This document shows, piece by piece, positions 26,175 through 35,306 of a stretch of DNA of 64,000 nucleotides (position 1 is the first letter of the stretch; the number at the start of each line of letters is the position of its first letter). Source of the stretch: JAPOUP01 sp965203605 (GTDB lineage Bacteria > Pseudomonadota > Alphaproteobacteria > Rhodobacterales > Rhodobacteraceae); the NCBI GenBank assembly GCA_965203605.1, contig OZ241902.1, forward strand, positions 3,906,001-3,970,000, written 5' to 3'. Position numbers and translations under genes: made by a program. A model generated the notes under the pieces. The model was not told where the DNA came from. It did no database searches and saw only the letters and a list, made by a program, of their open reading frames with translations.

Positions 26175-27377
26175 GGCTTATCCCTTTGACTACGGCACCG
26201 CAACATGTTGTGCTGGCGGTCCGCCCGGATTCCGGCGGGATCCCGGCCGTCGACGCCGTGCGGCGGCCAGTCGGGGGCCTGGATGCGCTGTTTCGGTGGG
26301 ATTCCGGGTCGGCGGCGGGGGTTCGGACGGAGTCCGGCTGTGTCAGGCGGTTCCGTCGGTGAGGTCGCGGTACGTGGCGGGCGGCATCCCGAGCCCGAGG
26401 CCGAGGAGCCGGTCCAGGGACGCCCGCCGGTGGCGCCGCCGGTTCCATCTGAACACGAACTCGTCCAGGTAGCGCTGGGCGCGCTTCCTTCGCAGCCCGT
26501 GGTACACGCCCATGGCCCAGCGCTTCAGGTCGGGGAACACCCGGTGGATCCACCGCAGGACCCCGTGGGCCGGACGGTCGCCGACCACCCTCCGCCCGCG
26601 CGGGTTGTCCGGCAGCCCGGTGTATCCGCTCCATCCGTCGGTGACGACCCACGCGCCCGCCGCGCCCGCCGCGACCGCCCCGGCGATGAAGCCGTGGAGC
26701 GTCGCCCCGCCATGGTCCCCGACCGTCTCCAGCCGGATGCGGCGCGGTCTGCCGTCCTCCGACAGTTCCACCGCACCGGCGATGGGGATCCTGCCCGCCG
26801 CGCTGCGGCCCCGGCCGGCAACGCCCTTTTCCGCGCCGCCGTCCCGGCAGGGCATGGACGCCCCGTCCACCTCCGCGATCCCCTCCAGCGGGCTGCGGTC
26901 CGGGTCCACCATCGCCCGGCGCGGCTTCCGGGAAGCAGCCAGGCCGACCTGTGGCCTCCGATGCCCAGCTGGGCCTGGAGCTGCAGCGCGGAGATGCCGT
27001 TGGAGTGCGTGGCCATGAGGTGGGCGGCCATGAACCAGGTCACGGGCGGCAGGTGGGAGCGGTGCATCACCGTCCCGGCCGTCACCGAGGTCTGGCGCCG
27101 GCGGTCCGCGCACTCCCTCCGGCGGCGGTCGCCTTTCAGCTCCCAGCCTTTCGTGCCGCCGCAGGCCGGGCACGTGAAGCCCTTGCCCCAGCGCAGCTCC
27201 GCGAGGTGCCTGGCGCAGGCGTCTTCATCCGGAAAGAGTTCCCCGGACCCCTGGCGGGACATGGGGCGGCCGTCTTTCCATCGGCTTGCCATGGCAGGAA
27301 CATAAGGCGAACGGAATCGCATGTCAAGCCCCTCAGGCACAAAATGTTGAACCGCCTTGGTTAAAGGGATAAGCCTT
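26175..27377 (-). mobile_element. IS1595-family insertion sequence with target duplication
   Basis: 1203 bp. The left end AAGGCTTATCCCTTT (26175 onward) is inverted at the right end (to 27377), with imperfect matching for about 30 bp. The identical 8-mer AGCGGTTA flanks both sides (26167-26174, 27378-27385), the target size usual for IS1595. The transposase runs on the minus strand inside. It interrupts an IS256-type transposase remnant, so it came later. The intact duplication and ends indicate a fairly recent insertion. Confidence 0.9.
26343..27340 (-). pseudogene. IS1595-family transposase, one frameshift
   Basis: The N-terminal zinc ribbon (KGFTCPACGGTKGWELKGDR) and SVTAGTVMHRSHLPPVTWFM are followed by MATHSNGISALQLQAQLGI in one frame. 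Near 26950 the frame changes to RRAMVDPDRSPLEGIAEVDG (the catalytic region GxxEVDE, Glu is Gly here), then WVVTDGWSGYTGL, RWIHRVFPDLKRWAMGVYHG and EFVFRWNRRRHR at the C-terminus (IS1595 DDN/DEN fold). Except for the shift and a few residues it is complete, so loss of activity looks recent. Confidence 0.85.
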
Positions 27378-27385
27378 AGCGGTTA

Positions 27386-27762
27386 AATGTCGGCAAGACC
27401 CGCAGCGAGCCGATGAACGCTCTGTGCAGCCAGCACTGGCGCGTGCCCGTATCCGCTCTGCCATCTGGCCCAGCAACGACCAGCGTCCGAAGCCGGTCAG
27501 CAGAGCGCCAGTAAGTTCCATCTTGACTTTGGGGCAGCCGAGGAAATACCTTAATTCATTGTAAGTCTGCCTTTACGCCCCGGCCAGGATCGGGTGGGGC
27601 AGCATCCGGTGATCCCCCCAGCGGGGTGAGCCGGTTCGGGACAACGGGCTCGGTCCGAGCAGGAGAGGCAAGCTGTGGCCGCACGACGTTTTGACCTTGC
27701 AAGCCCGACCTGGCGGGTGAAGTTAGGCGCCCCGGCGCCCCCAGGACCGCGCCTTGGCTAGC
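27386..27762. other. Spacer upstream of the oxidoreductase
   Basis: No gene seen. The first 150 bases may be the far side of the IS256 insertion site. The last 200 are G/C-rich with short inverted repeats, without a recognisable riboswitch or promoter. Confidence 0.4.
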
Positions 27763-29124
27763 ATGCGGGTTATCGTTATCGGAGGGGGGGCCGCAGGACT
27801 GAGCGCCGCCTACACGGCAAAGAAGCGCGGCCTCACCCCCCTTTTGCTGGAGGCCAACGACCAGATTGGCGGGCGGATGGGCGGCGAGAGGATCGACGGC
27901 TTTTCGACTGACAAGGCCGCGGATTTTTTCCCGATTTCCTACGACACGACGTTCCGGCTATGCGAAGAACTGGGTGTGCCGCTGACTAACCTTAGTATGG
28001 ACATTGGCTGGTATAGGCACGGACGCTGGGTTGTCACGACGCCGATCACCTCTCTGGGGTCCTTGTTCAGGAACATAGGGCCGTTCCGGACCATCGAATT
28101 TCTATCGCTCCGGGGGATATGGCCGACTTTGAAGTTGGTCGGAACCCTCAAGGCCGACGCGAAGCGCCTGAACTACGCGAGTACGCACCGCATCGCGGAC
28201 ATGGATACGGACGAGACCTATGGGGAGTACCTCGATAGGCTCGGCGTGCCCGGACCAGTGCGGGTGACGTTGGAGGGATTTCTGGGTCTAACCATGGGAA
28301 ATCCCGAAGAATTCGGGGCGACCTGGATTCGTGCGTTCCTGGCCGAGGTTCTGCTGAAGCCGGAAAGGCTCTACACGCCGGTGGGCGGGTGCAGCCATCT
28401 GTCGGAAGTGCTGGGGGGGAAGCTGGGCAGCGCCATTCGCGTCTCGACGCCGGTCAGGCGGGTGGTCATTGAGAACGGAAAGGCGGTGGGCGTCGTTACC
28501 GACGACGGCTTCATGGAGGCCGACGCGGTCATTTCCAGTGTACCGGCGACGAAGGCGCTGGAGATCATGCCGGACCTGCCGGAGAGGATTCGCGACGCGC
28601 TAGGCACGGTGCGGTATTCGTTCGGCATCCGTGTAGTGCTGGGCCTCAACCATCGGCCCCTTCCTCCTGGGTGGAGCGTGGCGCTATATCCCGAAGACGA
28701 CACGCCGTCGCTGTTGGACCGCACCGTCAACCTGCCTGAATGCGCGCCGCCCGGCAAGGCTCTGCTGGACCTTTGGGTTGGGGAGGACCGCGCCAAAAAC
28801 CTGCTGGAGTTCGACGACGAGCGGATTGCCCGTACGCTGCTGGCGGATGCTCATGGCAAGGCGCCTCCAGGCTCGACTCTTCCGCAGTACGAGGACGCGC
28901 TCTTTGCGCGTGTGTACCGCTGGCACGAGGCGGTCTGCAAGGGGCTGCCCGGCATGTTCACCGCGGTGAAGCAAATGCGGCGGGATTTGGCGGAAGATCT
29001 GCAGAACCTCCGCATCGCGGGCGATTTCATGCGGTCGCCGATTGTAAACGGCGCCATCACGAGCGGAGTCGAAACGGCGAACGAAGTTGCTGATTTGCTG
29101 GAGACCCCCAACCGCCTAGTGTAG
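27763..29124 (+). CDS. FAD-dependent amine oxidase/protoporphyrinogen oxidase-like protein
   Basis: 453 residues from ATG 27763; an upstream TTG at 27754 is possible. The dinucleotide fold VIVIGGGAAGLSAAYTAKKR at the very N-terminus, followed by LLLEANDQIGGRMGGERIDG, is the FAD-binding signature of the amine oxidase/phytoene desaturase/HemY superfamily. The C-terminal FAD loop NLRIAGDFMRSPIVNGAITS is present. The substrate cannot be assigned. Its neighbours are mobile-element remnants on both sides, so it may have come with accessory DNA or be a stranded core gene. Confidence 0.82.
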   Translation: MRVIVIGGGAAGLSAAYTAKKRGLTPLLLEANDQIGGRMGGERIDGFSTDKAADFFPISYDTTFRLCEELGVPLTNLSMDIGWYRHGRWVVTTPITSLGSLFRNIGPFRTIEFLSLRGIWPTLKLVGTLKADAKRLNYASTHRIADMDTDETYGEYLDRLGVPGPVRVTLEGFLGLTMGNPEEFGATWIRAFLAEVLLKPERLYTPVGGCSHLSEVLGGKLGSAIRVSTPVRRVVIENGKAVGVVTDDGFMEADAVISSVPATKALEIMPDLPERIRDALGTVRYSFGIRVVLGLNHRPLPPGWSVALYPEDDTPSLLDRTVNLPECAPPGKALLDLWVGEDRAKNLLEFDDERIARTLLADAHGKAPPGSTLPQYEDALFARVYRWHEAVCKGLPGMFTAVKQMRRDLAEDLQNLRIAGDFMRSPIVNGAITSGVETANEVADLLETPNRLV

Positions 29125-29329
29125 CGCCATCGTAGGAATGACGCTTCCATTTGACTCTCTCCCGGCATCATGCCATCTTCCCCGGCACTAGGCAACAGGC
29201 GGGCGACGGGAAGGCGGCGGCATCGATCCGGTTGTCCACGCCCGTGGGTGCGGCCCCGGGGTCGCGGTCCGGTGGCCGGCCGGGCTGTCGCCCGTCCCCG
29301 CGCCGATGCTGGCCGGCGCACGGAGGTGG

Positions 29330-29478
29330 CCAAGGGTCCGGACCTGGCTTCCGGAGGATCGCGGCCTTGAGGCGTTCCGGGTTGACGGGCACCATGCAGC
29401 CGGGCTGATCGGTGCGGATGCGCGGGGCAACGCCGTGTTCCTGTGCCGTGACATCCGCGGCCGGGTGACCGGTGCCCG
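29330..29478 (+). pseudogene. Possible DUF3991/toprim primase-like fragment
   Basis: RGLEAFRVDGHHAAGLIGAD, ARGNAVFLCRDIRGRVTGAR resembles the start of the toprim half of DUF3991 plasmid proteins (NAVFP.RD..G.V.GA). It is cut at 29480 by the adjoining element. About 50 codons only. Confidence 0.35.
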
Positions 29479-30039
29479 GACCCTTACAACAGTCCCCTCC
29501 TATATATCTGGTTCGGTTCGCCTATATGGCCGGGCATGCAGGTCGGTCTCCGCCATTCCGGTTGGCGGACGCCTGCCTGGCGCAACGCCCGCGGCGGGCT
29601 GTGCATTCCGGCGGCGGCGAAGGCGCTTCCGGTTCTGGCGGAGCGCGTGGGGGAGGGCATCCGGAGGCCCGCGCCGCGCCGGATCCGTACGCCGCCCCGG
29701 CCGTCCCTGCCGGCGCCGTCTCCGACACGGCGGTGGCGCTCCCCCTGGAGGGGCTCGGCCCCGTCACGCTGGACCCGGTGGGCACCGCCGACGGCCGCTG
29801 GCTGTGGGAGGCGATGGTGGCGCGCCACCATCCGCGGGGCTGGGCGCGGCCGCCCGGCGTCCGGGTCCACCGACTGGCCTCCATGGTCCTGCGGATGGCG
29901 GCGGCGCGTGTCGCGGACGACCGGGAGGTGCGCCACTCCGTGAGCCCGGTGGTGGTCTGTACCCATGTCGGTCTGGAGCACGACGGCTACCGTCTGCACC
30001 GGGCCGGCTGGACCTGCGCCGGGCACGGCAGCGGGCGTA

Positions 30040-30346
30040 GGTTGGCGGCCGGGACGGTGCCCGTCCGCCCGGCCCTGTCCGCCGCGTCCCCAGGCTCGGC
30101 GAGGGTGCCGGTCAGATGCGCCGTCAGGCAGTCCGGCAGAAGCGGGAACGTTGTCCGGGCCGCACGGCAGCAGTAGCGCGCGACCCTCGCGGGCCCCCAG
30201 CGCGTATGACGGCTGTAGGTGCCATGGCGGGCGAACGTCCGGCAGCCGCGGCCATGGACCGGGCAGGTGCCAGGCCCTGCATCGCGCCACGCCTCCGTGG
30301 CAACATGGTCCCTGCCGCTGTACGGGAACGGATAGCGGATCCGCAC
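30040..30346 (-). pseudogene. DUF6431-like zinc-finger fragment
   Basis: CPVHGRGCRTFARHGTYSRH, then RVARYCCRAARTTFPLLPDC resembles DUF6431 proteins (C...C..F.RHGTY...., R..CC.C..TFSLLP), which accompany transposons. It is antisense to, and inside, the DUF4338 element. Both ends are unclear. Confidence 0.4.
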
Positions 30347-30393
30347 CTGCCGGCCGTGTCATCATCGTTGGTGGAACTTCCGATGATACGGAA

Positions 30394-30424
30394 CCCCGTC
30401 CGGCCCCATCAAGGCCGGACGGGG
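30394..30424. terminator. Strong hairpin CCCCGTCCGGCC/GGCCGGACGGGG
   Basis: A perfect 12-bp G/C-rich stem with a 7-nt loop; what follows (CCTTCATGG) has no T-run. It may be a bidirectional terminator left from an element or a structural repeat. Confidence 0.4.
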
Positions 30425-30842
30425 CCTTCATGGCCGGGTGAGGTCGGGACTGCCCGGAAAAAGAACCGGGATGCCCGGGTCAGGCGACGGAACGAACCGT
30501 CCTGTCCCGCGATGATCCGGCCGAACCCGGAAACGCGGTCAGGACAGTCCGGAACGGAACCGGGTAATCAGGACGAAACAATGTGGTATTCAACAGCGGG
30601 TGCGCCGGCGCATCGCTGGCATGGGCCTGGCCTGGCTGGACAGCATGGGCGAGGACCTGCCGGTGATCCTGCCCATCAGGGCGGCGAAACAGGCCGCCCA
30701 TCGGCTGCTGTCGAACCGGAGGGTGACCATGGAGCACATCCTGCAGCGGCGCCACGAGGCGACCGCCGACCGAAGCGCCGGGGGAGCGCAGGCGGGAATG
30801 GAATCACCCATATAGATGTGGGCTGTTGTAAGGTGAATGACG

Positions 30843-30928
30843 GTGCCCGTCCTGACGCTGAAGCGGAGCCTGCACCGGCGCTCGTGGCACCGGTAGGGTT
30901 GGGTCCTGCTCGCTGTGCCGACCTGCAC
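30843..30928 (-). pseudogene. IS1595-family transposase scrap
   Basis: QPYRCHERRCRLRFSVRTGT, then VIH is the post-zinc-ribbon motif of IS1595 transposases (YRC..C...FSV.TGTVMH). The match ends at the terminal repeat of the element at 29480-30834, which probably inserted into it. Confidence 0.5.
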
Positions 30929-31026
30929 GTTGTCCGCTTACGCATCTACAGAATTTAGCCCCGGCTGTTGAAGGAAAAGTGGGCTAGACAGTATATAGCC
31001 CCCTCTTTATTGAGAGTGGAACAAGG

Positions 31027-32361
31027 GTGCGAATATCCATCGGTTTGACAGGGAGTCAGGATCCGTTGAGACGCTCGAATTGGATCACCGTACGCTTTCT
31101 TGCGGTAATCGCCCTGGTCGCCGGGCTGATGATTCCGACATTGCTGGTCAACGTCGTCATTACCGATAGGGAGGATCACTACCGTTGGGCACTTGACGAT
31201 ATTGCGTCTTCATGGGCAGCAAGACAGCTGATTGCGGGACCGATGCTGGCTATCCCCTATGTTCCCGTATCTGTGGACGGAGCGGCGGAGAACCCATCGC
31301 TCATACTGATCATGCCCGAGGTGTTGGACGCGGAAATCGGAAGTACCCACGAATACCGCCGACGTGGCATATTCGAGGCACCCGTGCTGACCGCCCAGGT
31401 CAAACTCAGTGGCAGATTCGCTCCCATTCAGATGGATGACCTCGGCGCGGGTTTTGGCCCTCCCAAACCCTCCCAGGCAGCGCTAATGATCAGCGTGTCG
31501 GACGCGCGTGGCCTGACCGCCGCAACCATGAGTTGGAATGGCATTGACGTGGAACCTTCCGGAGCGAGTGGCCTAGGGCCGATGCGGGACGGATTTTTCG
31601 CACCGGTCAGCCAATTCGACTATAGGTCGGGGGGAGGTTTCACGGTCACTTTGTCGCTGCGGTTCGTCGAACGTCTCGGTATCCTGCTCATTGGCGACCG
31701 ATCAAAGCTGTCAATGACATCTGATTGGCCGCATCCGAGCTTCAACGGTCGGATCCTTCCCGATAGCCATACGATAACAAAGGATGGATTCCAGGCGGAC
31801 TGGAACTCCATCGCACTGGCCCGCGGCTACCAGTCCATCATTGACTCGAGGCATTTTGGTCGATCGGTTGAGGACGGCGAATCAGTCGGTTTCTCCGTGT
31901 TCGAGCCAGTGACGCTATATACTTTGGTCGCAAGAACGCTCAAGTATGGGGTCATGTTCATCGTCCTCACCCTGATGAGCGTGCTTTGCCTCGAACTCGT
32001 TTCCCGAATTCGGCTGCACATTGTTCAGTATGGGGTGGTCGGAATAGGGCTCGTCCTGTTCTTTCTGGTGCTGCTTTCACTGACAGAGCATGTCATATTT
32101 GACTTGGCGTATGTATTGGCGACATGCGTGCTCACCGCAATGATCAGCGGATATATGTGGCTCGTCACTCGGGACGGCACAGCCACAGTAGTCGTTGGTG
32201 CGTTGCTGATTTTGCTATATGGTTCTCTCTACGCGATTCTGCAACTGGAGCAGTATTCGTTGCTATTGGGAACGGTGTTGCTGCTTGGCCTGCTAGGTGC
32301 GATGATGTTAGCGACGCGAGGTATTCACCGCGAAACAACTCCAATCGAACCGAACGGGTGA
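31027..32361 (+). CDS. creD: CreD-family inner membrane protein
   Basis: 444 residues, usual length (about 450). One N-terminal membrane helix (FLAVIALVAGLMIPTLLVNV) precedes a large periplasmic domain with the family motifs (GPMLAIPY and the QFDYRSGGGF-type region), then a C-terminal bundle of about five helices from residue 305. GTG at 31027 is the start. CreD belongs to the CreBC regulon in E. coli and affects envelope integrity; no creBC genes are seen here. The flanks are element remnants and a 400-bp non-coding spacer. Confidence 0.85.
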   Translation: MRISIGLTGSQDPLRRSNWITVRFLAVIALVAGLMIPTLLVNVVITDREDHYRWALDDIASSWAARQLIAGPMLAIPYVPVSVDGAAENPSLILIMPEVLDAEIGSTHEYRRRGIFEAPVLTAQVKLSGRFAPIQMDDLGAGFGPPKPSQAALMISVSDARGLTAATMSWNGIDVEPSGASGLGPMRDGFFAPVSQFDYRSGGGFTVTLSLRFVERLGILLIGDRSKLSMTSDWPHPSFNGRILPDSHTITKDGFQADWNSIALARGYQSIIDSRHFGRSVEDGESVGFSVFEPVTLYTLVARTLKYGVMFIVLTLMSVLCLELVSRIRLHIVQYGVVGIGLVLFFLVLLSLTEHVIFDLAYVLATCVLTAMISGYMWLVTRDGTATVVVGALLILLYGSLYAILQLEQYSLLLGTVLLLGLLGAMMLATRGIHRETTPIEPNG

Positions 32362-32769
32362 GGACTTCAACACGGCGGGTTTCGTTCGAAGCGGGAAAGC
32401 CGTTGACGCGGAAACCCTTGAGGTGCCGCCGTGCACCACTCACGCCAGCCCCTTGCCATCTGCCAGCACGTAATGTGGTTCGCCACCCCGGTGGAACTGG
32501 AACTCCACTTGGGATGTCATATCGCGACTTTTCGCCGGCACGTATTGGCTGTATCGGCCAAGTTTATCGTGATCGGCGGACGGACTGTTTTCCAAATTCA
32601 GTGCGTGTGGAATCCCAAACGAGGCGGCTTTCGACTTCGTTGTACCGTTTATGGATGCAATGGGCAGACCGGTATTCCTTCGCCGCCTGACTTGCCGGTG
32701 GCTGCCGCCGTCGCCCGCGATCGCCGCGGCGCTGGAGGCGGAGGGCGGGGAATGATGACTGTCCGGTTT
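32362..32769. other. Spacer without a recognisable gene
   Basis: A minus-strand frame at about 32700-32430 (ending FQFHRGGEPHYVLADGKGLA) looks protein-like but I do not recognise it and find no start. Confidence 0.35.
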
Positions 32770-32976
32770 TCAGTTGCCGGTAGTGGTTCCGGATGGTTCA
32801 ACCACTGCGGTCACTACGAGAACGAGTACGGCCGCGGCGGCGATCAGTTTGATCCATCGCAGGTCGTTGCACCCGCGGGAGATGTCTTTCACGAGTTCGT
32901 TACGGACGCCGGTGATCGCCGCCCGGAGCCTGGCCTCAAGGCTCTCAATGTCGCGACGGTAACAGTCCTCGCCCAT
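32770..32976 (-). CDS. Small coiled-coil, tail-anchored membrane protein
   Basis: 68 residues: a short helical region (RRDIESLEARLRAAITGVRN) and a C-terminal membrane helix (WIKLIAAAAVLVLVVTAVVE). It resembles a shortened relative of the 167-residue protein encoded next to it, sharing the LRW-(hydrophobic) tail. No known family beyond DUF1640-like coiled-coil proteins. It may be a decayed copy. Confidence 0.5.
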   Translation of the reverse strand: MGEDCYRRDIESLEARLRAAITGVRNELVKDISRGCNDLRWIKLIAAAAVLVLVVTAVVEPSGTTTGN

Positions 32977-33051
32977 CCGGGTCTACCTCCCGGTGGGGCG
33001 GCCATGATTGCGCCTCCGCCCGGCGGACGCCAAACCGCTGGCGTGGATGGT

Positions 33052-33555
33052 TTAAAGGAACAGGGCCGCGCCCAAGACGCCGACAAGGGCCACAACCAAG
33101 GCGAAGATCAGCCCGACCATCCAGCGTAGATGCGTTGTCTGTCCCGCCGCGATCAGCGTGCGGGTGCTCTCGATCTCCGTCCGGAGATTCCCCTCGACCT
33201 TCGCGACCTCCGTCCGGAGATCTCCTCCGAGCCTCTCCAATTCGCCGCGGAGACCGGTCTCGAGCCTCTCCAATTCGCCGCGGAGACCGGTCTCGAGCCT
33301 CTCCATGTCACTGCGGAGACCGGTCTCGAGCCTCTCCATGTCACTGCGGAGACCGGTCTCGAGCCTCTCCATGTCACTGCGGAGACTGGTTTCGGCCATC
33401 CGGAGGTCAGCCTTTGTGGTGACGCCGCCAGTGACGCCGGCATGGATCGAGCGCGTGATCGCCTCCGCCTGGTCCTGCCTAAAACCGACGTCCCGTAGTT
33501 TCCGCACTTCCGCGATCGTGTCGAACGCCGCCTCGGCCATCCGGGTGTCCCTCAT
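33052..33555 (-). CDS. DUF1640-like coiled-coil protein with hendecad repeats
   Basis: 167 residues. N-terminal motif FRQDQAEAITRSIHAGV is typical of DUF1640/MCUR1-like coiled-coil proteins, as is the C-terminal membrane helix WMVGLIFALVVALVGVLGAA. Between them are five 11-residue repeats of the ETGLRSDMERL or ETGLRGELERL type (residues about 55-108), encoded by 33-bp DNA repeats. An 11-residue period is the signature of right-handed coiled coils. The protein is probably tail-anchored with a long cytoplasmic or periplasmic rod. Proteins of this type are frequent near phage and island genes; function unknown. Confidence 0.75.
   Translation of the reverse strand: MRDTRMAEAAFDTIAEVRKLRDVGFRQDQAEAITRSIHAGVTGGVTTKADLRMAETSLRSDMERLETGLRSDMERLETGLRSDMERLETGLRGELERLETGLRGELERLGGDLRTEVAKVEGNLRTEIESTRTLIAAGQTTHLRWMVGLIFALVVALVGVLGAALFL
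33229..33393. repeat. Five tandem 33-bp repeats
   Basis: Units at 33229, 33262, 33295, 33328 and 33361. Each begins GAGCCTCTCCA on the plus strand. The first two are identical, as are the third and fourth; the fifth has two changes. They encode the hendecad repeats of the overlapping gene and should vary in copy number by slippage. Confidence 0.9.
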
Positions 33556-33614
33556 CGTGTGGAGGGCATCATAGCGGCTTCTCCCATCGGGCGCCAGCCC
33601 CCGCCGTCAAGGAC

Positions 33615-33852
33615 CTAGAGGAACAGGACCATGCCCACCATGGCGACGAAGGACGCGAACAGCCTGACCATCCAGCGCAGATGCGTCGCCACCCCCGAGT
33701 TCGCGCCGACCGCCAGCGATCTCCGTCCTGACGTCCCGCCTGAGCCTTTCCATGTCCCGTCGGAGCGTGCGCCCATCCATCGAATCAGCTCTGGCCGCGC
33801 CGCCGCCATTGGGTCTGTGGACACGTCCGTCGCCGACTGACATACGCGCCAC
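33615..33852 (-). pseudogene. Frameshifted paralogue of the coiled-coil protein
   Basis: One frame reads SMDGRTLRRDMERLRRDVRT, EIAGGRREL; another finishes ATHLRWMVRLFASFVAMVGM, VLFL. The same THLRWMVxL...LFL tail ends the neighbouring gene at 33052. A single frameshift near 33700 joins the two. Only one hendecad-like unit remains. Confidence 0.65.
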
Positions 33853-33971
33853 GCTCGGCGACTGCTCTCGATCCGCAATCGGCCTGTTGGTAAACCCATT
33901 CCCTGCCCGATACCGGTCCAGTCTTGAGGCAGGTGAACTTGCGATGGGTCGACCTCCAGATTAGTGCGAGA

Positions 33972-34892
33972 TCATGTAGGTAGTGATGTATGATCACATC
34001 CGCTTTTGGCCTGTAGGCGCTCGCGCCAGATGACAAACAGGCCCGAGCATACGATCACCGCCACGCCGATTACAGCTTGGGTATCCATTATGTCAGAGAA
34101 AATCAGGTAGCCAAGTATCGTGGCCGAGATGATCTCAAGATACTGCATTGGGGCCAATGTAGCGGCAGGAGCGTATCGCAAGGCTCCGGAAACCATCAAA
34201 TGGCTGATGGTGGACCCGATTCCAACTCCAACCAGATAGGCCCAATACCTGCCTGCAGGCATTACCGGGTCTAATGGGTGAATGCCAGAGCCCTGAAACC
34301 CTGCCAACACCGGGAGAATGAGCACCGAGGCCGCGAGTGCGGTCCAGGCCTGCAGTGCGACGGGATGAAGTGAGCGTGCGGTATGGCGCGTCAGTATCAT
34401 ATAGCAGGAGAAGCAGACAGCCGTGCCCAATGGAAGCAACGCGACTGAACCAAATGCCGCGAAACTTGGTCGGATGATCAGGAGAGCCCCGAGGAAGCCG
34501 GTCAAACAGGCCATGAGCCGCCGCCAACCAATCCTCTCACCCAGGAAGATGGCGCCGAGCAGAGTCAATATGAATGGCTCAACGAAAAAGATCGCGATCG
34601 CGTCCGCGATGGCCATGAATCTCAGTGCGGTGAAGAAAAATGCTGTCGCCAACAGAATGAGTGCCGCCCGGGCGAAATGCAAGAGGATTTCAACAGGCGA
34701 CTGAGGTCGCAAAAGTCCGAAGAGGAGGGCGACCGGCAACAGTAGAGCGGCTTGGATGCAGAAACGGAATGCGAGGATCTGCCCAACAGGGATGCGGTCA
34801 CCAGCGAGTTTCGCGAGCGCGTCCATGCCAGGTGCGGTCAGCGCGAAACCAACCATCAGAAACACGCCCAACAGGGGACGGTCGCCGTTCAT
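33972..34892 (-). CDS. DMT-family (EamA) transporter
   Basis: 306 residues with ten predicted helices, two EamA repeats (residues about 8-140 and 150-290). The motif FFFTALRFMAIADAIAIFFV is characteristic of the RhaT/YdcZ-EamA exporters, as are LTLLGAIFLGERIGWRR and APMQYLEIISATILGYLIFS. It probably exports an amino acid or metabolite; the substrate is unknown. A single gene without operon partners. Confidence 0.9.
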   Translation of the reverse strand: MNGDRPLLGVFLMVGFALTAPGMDALAKLAGDRIPVGQILAFRFCIQAALLLPVALLFGLLRPQSPVEILLHFARAALILLATAFFFTALRFMAIADAIAIFFVEPFILTLLGAIFLGERIGWRRLMACLTGFLGALLIIRPSFAAFGSVALLPLGTAVCFSCYMILTRHTARSLHPVALQAWTALAASVLILPVLAGFQGSGIHPLDPVMPAGRYWAYLVGVGIGSTISHLMVSGALRYAPAATLAPMQYLEIISATILGYLIFSDIMDTQAVIGVAVIVCSGLFVIWRERLQAKSGCDHTSLPT

Positions 34893-35306
34893 CCCGCATA
34901 TGCCTTAACGCCATTGGCGCATTCGCATTGCCTGTAATTCAGGGAGGCGTTGACCATGGAGCTTTTCGGTGTGTTGTTTCGAGATGACGGCTTGAGTTGG
35001 TTCTTCCATGATTCGTCGAGTCTGTCATCTCCTACCAGCCGAGTGCCTCGATGGCTCTTGATACTTAGGTTTCTTGGGCTTTCGAGCACGGTTCTGCTGG
35101 ATCCGCCCATCCTATGTTCCTTGCGCCGGACCGTTCACTTTCTTTCCTATCGAAGCACCTCATTGTTTCGCCTGCAGGGTGCCGGTGGCTGCTTCTGTTA
35201 ACTCGAGCGGGGGCTTTGGCAGTGGAGAGTTCAGTCTGGAGGCTGTCCGTCCGAACGCTCTTCTTGAGCTTTATTGAGCCTTTATGAAGATATCCGCAAT
35301 GTTGAT
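34893..35306. other. Spacer between DMT and sdaA genes
   Basis: No coding is seen on either strand, and no terminator or repeat that I would call. Confidence 0.5.

Larger units (their letters stand above)
29480..30834 (+). mobile_element. Decayed element: DUF4338 (DruA-like) plus Tn5-type DNA-binding domain
   Basis: Ends ACCCTTACAACAGTCC (29480) and GGCTGTTGTAAGGT (30821-30834) are imperfect inverted repeats. Inside, GWRTPAWRNARGGLCIPAAA and LPVLAERVGEG match the copy at 6740-7000. A second frame reads LGPVTLDPVGTADGRWLWEA, MVARHHPRGWARPPG, then LASMVLRMAAARVADDREVR and YRLHRAGWTCAGHGSGRR, the start and end of a DUF4338 domain (as in DruA of Druantia) with the centre deleted. At 30600-30790 AAKQAAHRLLSNRRVTMEHI and LQRRHEATADRS match the Tnp_DNA_bind domain of Tn5/IS4 transposases. 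The catalytic transposase part is missing here but survives at 6220-6660. Confidence 0.55.

Noticed and set aside
26205..27305. 366-codon plus-strand ORF inside the IS1595 element
   Set aside because: Shadow of the transposase, which has all the recognisable motifs on the minus strand.
27540..27762. Riboswitch upstream of the oxidoreductase
   Set aside because: G/C-rich with short inverted repeats but no known aptamer signature could be recognised.
29480..30834. A functional Druantia defence system
   Set aside because: Only a broken DruA-like domain is present; druB-E type partners are absent and the DNA-binding domain after it is of transposase type.
33229..33393. CRISPR array
   Set aside because: The repeats are contiguous 33-bp units without spacers and encode an in-frame peptide repeat; no cas genes are present.
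33130..33574. Long plus-strand ORFs over the 33-bp repeats
   Set aside because: They are antisense reflections of the hendecad-repeat gene; repeat DNA stays open in several frames. Only the minus-strand frame has a family N-terminus and membrane tail.
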